Source of the DNA: Thioalkalivibrio paradoxus
GTDB taxonomy: Bacteria; Pseudomonadota; Gammaproteobacteria; Ectothiorhodospirales; Ectothiorhodospiraceae
NCBI GenBank assembly: GCA_011390565.1
Contig: JAABSC010000017.1
Location: 1-36,441 of the forward strand
Reading direction: 5' to 3'
DNA length: 36,441 bases
Position 1 is the first letter of the stretch. Each line of letters starts with the position of its first letter. This document shows positions 32,995 to 36,441 of this stretch, piece by piece. The notes under the pieces were generated by a model. The model worked only from the letters and a program-made list of their open reading frames with translations. It was not told where the DNA came from and searched no databases. Made by a program: the position numbers and the translations under genes.

Positions 32995-33180
32995 ATGACC
33001 AACCTCATCGGCATCATTCTTGTCATCGCGGGTATTGCCGCTCTCATCTACGGCTACATGGAAAGCCGGAGTGCGAAGGAGCGGACCGCCCGTCTGGTGC
33101 TCGGCCGCTTTACCCAGAGGACGCTGATCATATTGATCGGCGGTGCCATCGCGATCGTCCTCGGCCTGATCCTGTTGTAG
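32995..33180 (+). CDS. DUF3185-like small membrane protein
   Basis: The start at 32995, with AAGGAGGGAG upstream, gives 61 residues; the frame from 32923 has no ribosome site. There are two helices: IGIILVIAGIAALIYGYMES and LIILIGGAIAIVLGLILL, joined by a charged, polar loop. The GIxLxxxGIxxLxYGY pattern fits DUF3185, small inner-membrane proteins of unknown role. It lies 72 bp behind the persulfide dioxygenase gene and could be cotranscribed with it. Confidence 0.7.
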   Translation: MTNLIGIILVIAGIAALIYGYMESRSAKERTARLVLGRFTQRTLIILIGGAIAIVLGLILL

Positions 33181-33261
33181 CCGGAACCACGGGGCGGGTA
33201 TCCATGATCCCCCGGAATGCCTGCCACCACCCCGGCCCACGCCGGTCAACACGATGCGGGG

Positions 33262-33801
33262 CTAGCGCGTTCCCGACCATGGGTATTTCGCCCGGTCCGG
33301 GATGATGTTCCGAATGCCACCCCTCGGGTCTTCCACGTCGCCCCTGTAGCGCGGCAGGAGGATGACGTGCAGATGGTCGATGCTCCTTCCCGCCGCCCGG
33401 CCGTCGTTGTTGCCAACCGTGTAGGCATCAGGCCGATGGCCCAGGAAGGGGAGTTTCAGCACGGTTTCGATGTGGTCCTTCGGGCGCTCCCGCAGGTAGT
33501 CGCGGTTCAGCATGTTCCGATACAGGTCATACATGTCGGTCGTTTCAATGACCTGCCGGACCCCGTGAATGGCGTCGAAGTAGTCCGACTGCTCGGTTTC
33601 GTTGAGTTCGAACAGCGAGACGACGTGCCGCCTGGGAATGATCAGCGCATGCCCCGGATTGACCGGGTTGGTGTCGAAAAGGCCGATGAACGAACGGTTC
33701 TCGAAAATGAACGGGTCGGCCAAGCCGGCGGCAACCCGGCAGAAATAACAGTCCTCGTCTGGTCGGTCGGGGGGCATCGGATAACCTGGGCGGGTTTGCA
33801 T
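33262..33801 (-). CDS. HIT-family protein with altered triad
   Basis: About 179 residues from the ATG at 33801; starts at 33852 and 33777 are also possible, none with a strong ribosome site. CYFC near the N-terminus, NPVNPGHALIIPRRHVVSLF in the middle and SIDHLHVILLPRY near the end mark a HIT nucleotide-binding protein. The usual triad is HxHxH; here it reads HLHVI, with the third histidine replaced by isoleucine while the nucleophile position (second His) is kept. Relatives hydrolyse or phosphorolyse dinucleoside polyphosphates or AMP conjugates. It is convergent with the DUF3185 gene. Confidence 0.85.
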   Translation of the reverse strand: MQTRPGYPMPPDRPDEDCYFCRVAAGLADPFIFENRSFIGLFDTNPVNPGHALIIPRRHVVSLFELNETEQSDYFDAIHGVRQVIETTDMYDLYRNMLNRDYLRERPKDHIETVLKLPFLGHRPDAYTVGNNDGRAAGRSIDHLHVILLPRYRGDVEDPRGGIRNIIPDRAKYPWSGTR

Positions 33802-33876
33802 CGGGATAGAGGCGCCCGATTCTAGTGGATTCTCGCGCGGTTGTGATCGCATGCCCGTCGGCCGCGACGGGCCCTG

Positions 33877-34245
33877 TCAGGTCTTGCTGTCGTCGTCCGG
33901 CTGTTCCCAGGGGAGACGACCCTCGATTTCCAGGTGCAGGGCAAACACCAGCAGGGTCCGTATGAGAATGATCAGAGCCAGCATGAGCACACTTTCCATC
34001 GTGTACTCGATCGCCACGGTCCGGATGATGTCGGCCGCGACCAGGAACTCCAGCCCGAGAATCAGACCGCGCACGCTTTGACGGCGGTAATCGCGGTACG
34101 CCTCGTACGCGCTCCTGCTGCGCAGATTCACCAGCCAGATCACGGTTGCCAGCACGAACCCACCCATGATCACGGCAATGCCGACGGCTTCAAGCCCCAG
34201 AACAAGCGCATTGGCGATCTGAAAAAAGGCGTCGGTCATCTCCAT
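33877..34245 (-). CDS. DUF1622-like membrane protein
   Basis: This 122-residue protein has three helices: LVLGLEAVGIAVIMGGFVLA plus TVIWLV, LILGLEFLVAADIIRTVAIE, and SVLMLALIILIRTLLVFALH, then a charged tail (PWEQPDDDSKT). The LxxGLEAxGV and GLEFLVAADIIRT blocks are the DUF1622 signature. Function is unknown. It lies between the HIT gene and the gamma-glutamylcyclotransferase gene on the same strand, 75 bp and 39 bp away; a repeat unit sits in the upstream gap. Confidence 0.85.
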   Translation of the reverse strand: MEMTDAFFQIANALVLGLEAVGIAVIMGGFVLATVIWLVNLRSRSAYEAYRDYRRQSVRGLILGLEFLVAADIIRTVAIEYTMESVLMLALIILIRTLLVFALHLEIEGRLPWEQPDDDSKT

Positions 34246-34267
34246 ACCCTCTGCCGGTCAAAACCTG

Positions 34268-34288
34268 TTCCGGTGACAGTACACCTAT
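34268..34288 (+). repeat. REP-like unit, copy A (GACAGTACACC motif)
   Basis: This copy agrees with 34733-34753 at 19 of 21 positions, in the same orientation. It overlaps the stop codon of the cyclotransferase gene (TAG at 34287-34285), so the gene's last codons have been shaped by it. Confidence 0.75.
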
Positions 34289-34725
34289 ATCGAATGATTC
34301 CGCGGGTTGTCCGCGTCCTCTGGGGCGTTCGGTTCGGCTTCATCTGCCAGGAAATCTCCGGATGAAATCCGCACGAGATCATCTGTGGGGCGGTTGTAGA
34401 CATACACGCACGCGATGCGCGCTGTGCCGTCTGCAAGAAGGATCTCCTGGCGCCGCCGGGCATATTCAGTGGGTTCGGGGAATCCGGGCCCGCACCCTTC
34501 GTACTGATCCAGTTCTCGCAGCACACTGTCCGATTCCCGCAGGAACCAGACCTCCCCCTTCACCCTTTCAGAAGGGTCCTCCGAAGGGACCGCACCGGGG
34601 TAGTCGCCGATTCTGTATAGACGCCCCTGATAGGTGCCTTCGGCAACAAAATCCGCGTATCGGGCAAGCAGACGATACATCTCACTGCCGGTATGCCGGC
34701 TGAGCGTCCCGTATACGAACAGCAA
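34285..34725 (-). CDS. YtfP-like gamma-glutamylcyclotransferase-fold protein
   Basis: LFVYGTLSRHTGSE, then GTYQGRLYRIGDYPGAVPSE, VKGEVWFLRESDSVLRELDQ and a final RIACVYVYNRPTDDLVRISS match E. coli YtfP (MRIFVYGSL..., YSLGHYPGAVPG, VHGEVYRID, AWMYVYQRPVDG). This AIG2/GGCT fold cleaves gamma-glutamyl peptides in some members. No ATG exists at the expected position. TTG at 34725 gives exactly the family start (M-L-F-V-Y-G); GTG at 34749 is the alternative. The frame continues upstream without a stop through a repeat and a transposase-like stretch to 35055, which I regard as an insertion rather than part of the protein. The original promoter has probably been displaced. Confidence 0.8.
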   Translation of the reverse strand: MLFVYGTLSRHTGSEMYRLLARYADFVAEGTYQGRLYRIGDYPGAVPSEDPSERVKGEVWFLRESDSVLRELDQYEGCGPGFPEPTEYARRRQEILLADGTARIACVYVYNRPTDDLVRISSGDFLADEAEPNAPEDADNPRNHSI

Positions 34726-34732
34726 TGTGCTT

Positions 34733-34753
34733 TTCCGGGGACAGTACACCGAT
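34733..34753 (+). repeat. REP-like unit, copy B (GACAGTACACC motif)
   Basis: TTCCGGGGACAGTACACC and three more bases, in direct orientation with copy A and inverted relative to copy C. It ends 7 bp upstream of the cyclotransferase start codon at 34725. On the minus strand its reading is VYCPRK. Confidence 0.8.
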
Positions 34754-34931
34754 TTCGCCTTCTGTTGCAGCCGACGCCCGGGGCGCTTGAGTGCCAGGGA
34801 CCGACCCGTAGCCGCCTCCAGACGCTCCAAAAACGAATGACAACGCGGGCCATCCTGGCCATCGCTCACCTCCTTGTGATTACTCCAGATCGATTTCCGC
34901 AGATCATGCCACCGGAGCAGGCCGAAGAGAA
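34754..34931 (-). pseudogene. Probable remnant of a REP-associated tyrosine (Y1) transposase
   Basis: Between inverted repeat units B and C, the minus strand reads HSFLERLEAATGRSLALKRP followed by GRRLQQKAKSV and YCPRK. This pattern (FLERLE, a G-R, then RPGR and a basic end) resembles the C-terminus of RAYT/IS200-like transposases, whose genes are commonly flanked by such units. Only about 45 residues remain; the catalytic HUH and tyrosine region is missing. A strong ribosome site (AAGGAGG) just before an out-of-frame ATG at 34862 is inside the remnant. The call is based on pattern memory, with no search done. Confidence 0.5.
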
Positions 34932-34952
34932 ATGGGTGTACTGTCCCCCGAA
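34932..34952 (-). repeat. REP-like unit, copy C (inverted)
   Basis: The reverse complement of this stretch (TTCGGGGGACAGTACACC plus CAT) matches copies A and B in the core GACAGTACACC. B and C thus form inverted ends around 178 bp, the arrangement of a RAYT-derived element or a short non-autonomous derivative. Confidence 0.8.
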
Positions 34953-35002
34953 ACACGTGCGATGATTCGAGCCTTCCTTTAGCACGCAGCAGGCCCATCC
35001 GA

Positions 35003-35464
35003 ATGCATGGAATCGGCTTGATCGTAGCCGGCGCTTCCATCGCCGTAGTCATCATTGCGGTGATGATCCACTATGAGGCCTCGGCGTCGTTGACAAAGAT
35101 CACGGACCGCCGCTCTGACATGGCGCAGCGCCCTCGCTTTCTTTTGCTTATCTTTGGTCTGTTGGCCGCCCATCTTGTGGAGATCTGCTTTTTCGCGCTG
35201 GCCGCCTGGGCCATGACTACACTGCCCGGGGCCGGCAGCCTGCACTGGGCGGGGGTCGCCCATCAGACAAGCGTGGCGCCTCTCGACTTCCTCTACCTCT
35301 CCTTGGTCACCTACACAACGCTTGGCTACGGCGATCTCGTACCCGACGGCCCCATCAGCTTCCTCTACGGACTGGAATCCCTGACCGGCTTCGTGCTGAT
35401 CACCTGGTCCGCATCACTCACCTTCATCGAAATGCAGAGGCACTGGAAGCCCAGCAATGAGTGA
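35003..35464 (+). CDS. Two-pore-helix type potassium channel family protein
   Basis: This 153-residue protein has an N-terminal helix (about 4-24), a second helix (about 45-72), a pore segment with the K+ selectivity filter TTLGYGDLVP (about 109-118) and a final helix (SFLYGLESLTGFVLITWSAS). This is the Ion_trans_2 pattern with an extra leading helix and no ligand-binding RCK domain. It would conduct K+ passively. The ATG at 35003 has only a weak AGCAGG upstream. It lies 50 bp to the right of the repeat element and converges on the methyltransferase gene, with a 140-bp gap showing nothing notable. Confidence 0.85.
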   Translation: MHGIGLIVAGASIAVVIIAVMIHYEASASLTKITDRRSDMAQRPRFLLLIFGLLAAHLVEICFFALAAWAMTTLPGAGSLHWAGVAHQTSVAPLDFLYLSLVTYTTLGYGDLVPDGPISFLYGLESLTGFVLITWSASLTFIEMQRHWKPSNE

Positions 35465-35604
35465 CCGAGGGTTGCGCGACCCCGGTCGGCGCGCCACCCC
35501 TTGAACGCCCTGCAGTCCGTGCGATCCCGATCCCACCGGGCGCTCCGGCGCCGATAACGGGGACCGGTCCCGCGAAACGTCGCCCACACCGTCGGGTCAG
35601 GCCC

Positions 35605-36342
35605 TCATCCTTCCTTGACGCACGCGAATACCGTGTACGCCTCCTCCCCCGAATCGTACCGTCCCTCGTGCACGGCGAAGCCCGTTTCGCGCAGAACCCG
35701 TCTCCAGGTGTCCAAAGAGAAGATCCCCAGGGTCCAGTGATCGGTCTCGATGCGCAGGCGTCCGTGATCGCGGATGAGATACAGGATCGTCGTCTCGTAC
35801 TGCTCATCCGTCGGGTCGGGATCGTAGACATTTTCCACGAAGACGATCTCCAACCCGTCCCGCTTGGCCGGTGTGGCGCTGGTCCTGTTCTGTTGGAACG
35901 TCTCGGGCGTGACATCCGGAGTGGCGATCAGAACGCCACCCGGCTTCAGATGGGCATGCGCCGTGCGGAAGGCCGCCACAAAGTCCGTCAGGCAGGTCAT
36001 GTGCGAGATCGCATCGTCCATCAGCACGGCGTCGAACGTCCTCCCAAGCCTGCACGTCCGCATGTCGTCTTCGACGAACGTGCACTCGGGATTCAGTTCC
36101 TTCGCCTGCGCCAGCATGGCCGGACTCAGATCAACGCCGGTGACGTCGAACTGCCGCTTCAGGTTCAGGACGTTCTTCCCGCCCCCACATCCGATATCCA
36201 GCAACGTGGCTGCCGGGCGTTCGGCGTACTGCCGAATCAGGCCGGCGACGTGCTCGCAGTAGTGCGCGTACTCCGTGTTGGCATCGCCCCACATCGGCCA
36301 CAGCCACGCCAGGTCTGAGTAGAGTCGGCAAGTGTCCTTCAT
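35605..36342 (-). CDS. Class I SAM-dependent methyltransferase, substrate unknown
   Basis: The start at 36342 (GAGGAG just upstream) gives 245 residues. MKDTCRLYSDLAWLWPMWGD is the opening typical of small-molecule methyltransferases (YSDLAWLW). The SAM motif is LLDIGCGGGKNVLNL, followed by VTGVDLSPAMLAQAKELNPE and FDAVLMDDAISHM. The second half has alternating strands (IFSLDTWRRVLRETGFAVHE). Neither substrate nor partner is visible. The last 99 bp to the window edge show no further gene. Confidence 0.82.
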   Translation of the reverse strand: MKDTCRLYSDLAWLWPMWGDANTEYAHYCEHVAGLIRQYAERPAATLLDIGCGGGKNVLNLKRQFDVTGVDLSPAMLAQAKELNPECTFVEDDMRTCRLGRTFDAVLMDDAISHMTCLTDFVAAFRTAHAHLKPGGVLIATPDVTPETFQQNRTSATPAKRDGLEIVFVENVYDPDPTDEQYETTILYLIRDHGRLRIETDHWTLGIFSLDTWRRVLRETGFAVHEGRYDSGEEAYTVFACVKEG

Positions 36343-36441
36343 CTCTCTCCTCGGGTGCTGCGGCAGCGATCTGTTGTCGCACACCGCGATGGGGACATCG
36401 AGGCTGTAGGGTCAACAGAGGGCGTGCCCACCCCACGGTGC

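Noticed and set aside
34726..35055. 330-bp N-terminal extension of the cyclotransferase frame as native protein
   Set aside because: It crosses two repeat units and a transposase-like remnant, and the YtfP family starts at the LFVYG strand.
1..36441. CRISPR arrays, tRNA or rRNA genes, prophage
   Set aside because: No regularly spaced repeats, cloverleaf-like segments, rRNA blocks or phage structural genes were seen by eye; a tRNA scan would settle the small-RNA part.

Overview
The window (about 36.4 kb) is GC-rich, densely coded bacterial chromosome from a Gram-negative organism. It encodes several outer-membrane beta-barrels, lipoproteins, YaeQ, Rnk, an HPF-type ribosome protein, an SrkA kinase, and NrfA/NrfH cytochromes. 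Many proteins have close E. coli counterparts (YaeQ, Rnk, SrkA, EmrE, YtfP, YfcH, Cfa). Together with a periplasmic nitrite reductase, a persulfide dioxygenase and osmolyte genes, this suggests a gammaproteobacterium, perhaps a sulfur-linked or halotolerant Chromatiales/Ectothiorhodospiraceae-like lineage. That placement is inference; no rRNA, tRNA, CRISPR array or intact transposase was seen.

Layout. 1-290: 3' end of yaeQ. 333-7702 (minus): a tight four-gene operon of BCCT transporter, a two-domain solute-binding lipoprotein with a C-terminal membrane anchor, a large MscS-type channel, and a YbaY/NlpE/META envelope protein. A scrambled relic of the last gene lies just upstream of the operon (7783-7905). 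7917-13023 (minus): a second envelope group of MscS-type channel, Tat-exported CrtC/AttH-like lipocalin protein and two outer-membrane barrels. 13563-17789: EutR-like AraC regulator, exported GlcG/HbpS protein, DUF6279-like lipoprotein, zinc-ribbon protein and a PmtA-like methyltransferase. 17957-20348 (minus): a flavodoxin-family protein and a fusion of a quinone-reductase-like flavodoxin domain to a UbiA/MenA-type prenyltransferase.

20508-24314 (minus): HPF-type protein, Rnk, a barrel gene bracketed by near-identical 21-nt direct repeats, an EmrE-like SMR pump and SrkA. 24503-33180 (plus): malate dehydrogenase, a small membrane protein, nrfA-nrfH, a translationally coupled Cfa-like methyltransferase plus FAD-binding oxidoreductase pair, a YfcH-like SDR, an ETHE1-like persulfide dioxygenase and a DUF3185-like membrane protein. 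33262-36342: HIT protein, DUF1622-like membrane protein, a YtfP-like gamma-glutamylcyclotransferase whose 5' end abuts what looks like a degraded REP-associated transposase, a K+ channel and a SAM methyltransferase.

Themes: osmotic and mechanical stress (BCCT, solute-binding protein, two MscS channels, K+ channel), envelope lipid and quinone modification (PmtA, Cfa plus FAD partner, UbiA fusion), and N/S redox (NrfAH, persulfide dioxygenase). The strongest candidates for undescribed biology are the BCCT/binding-protein/MscS/envelope operon, the flavodoxin-UbiA fusion, the Cfa/FAD lipid-modifying pair, and two short repeat families that bracket single genes.
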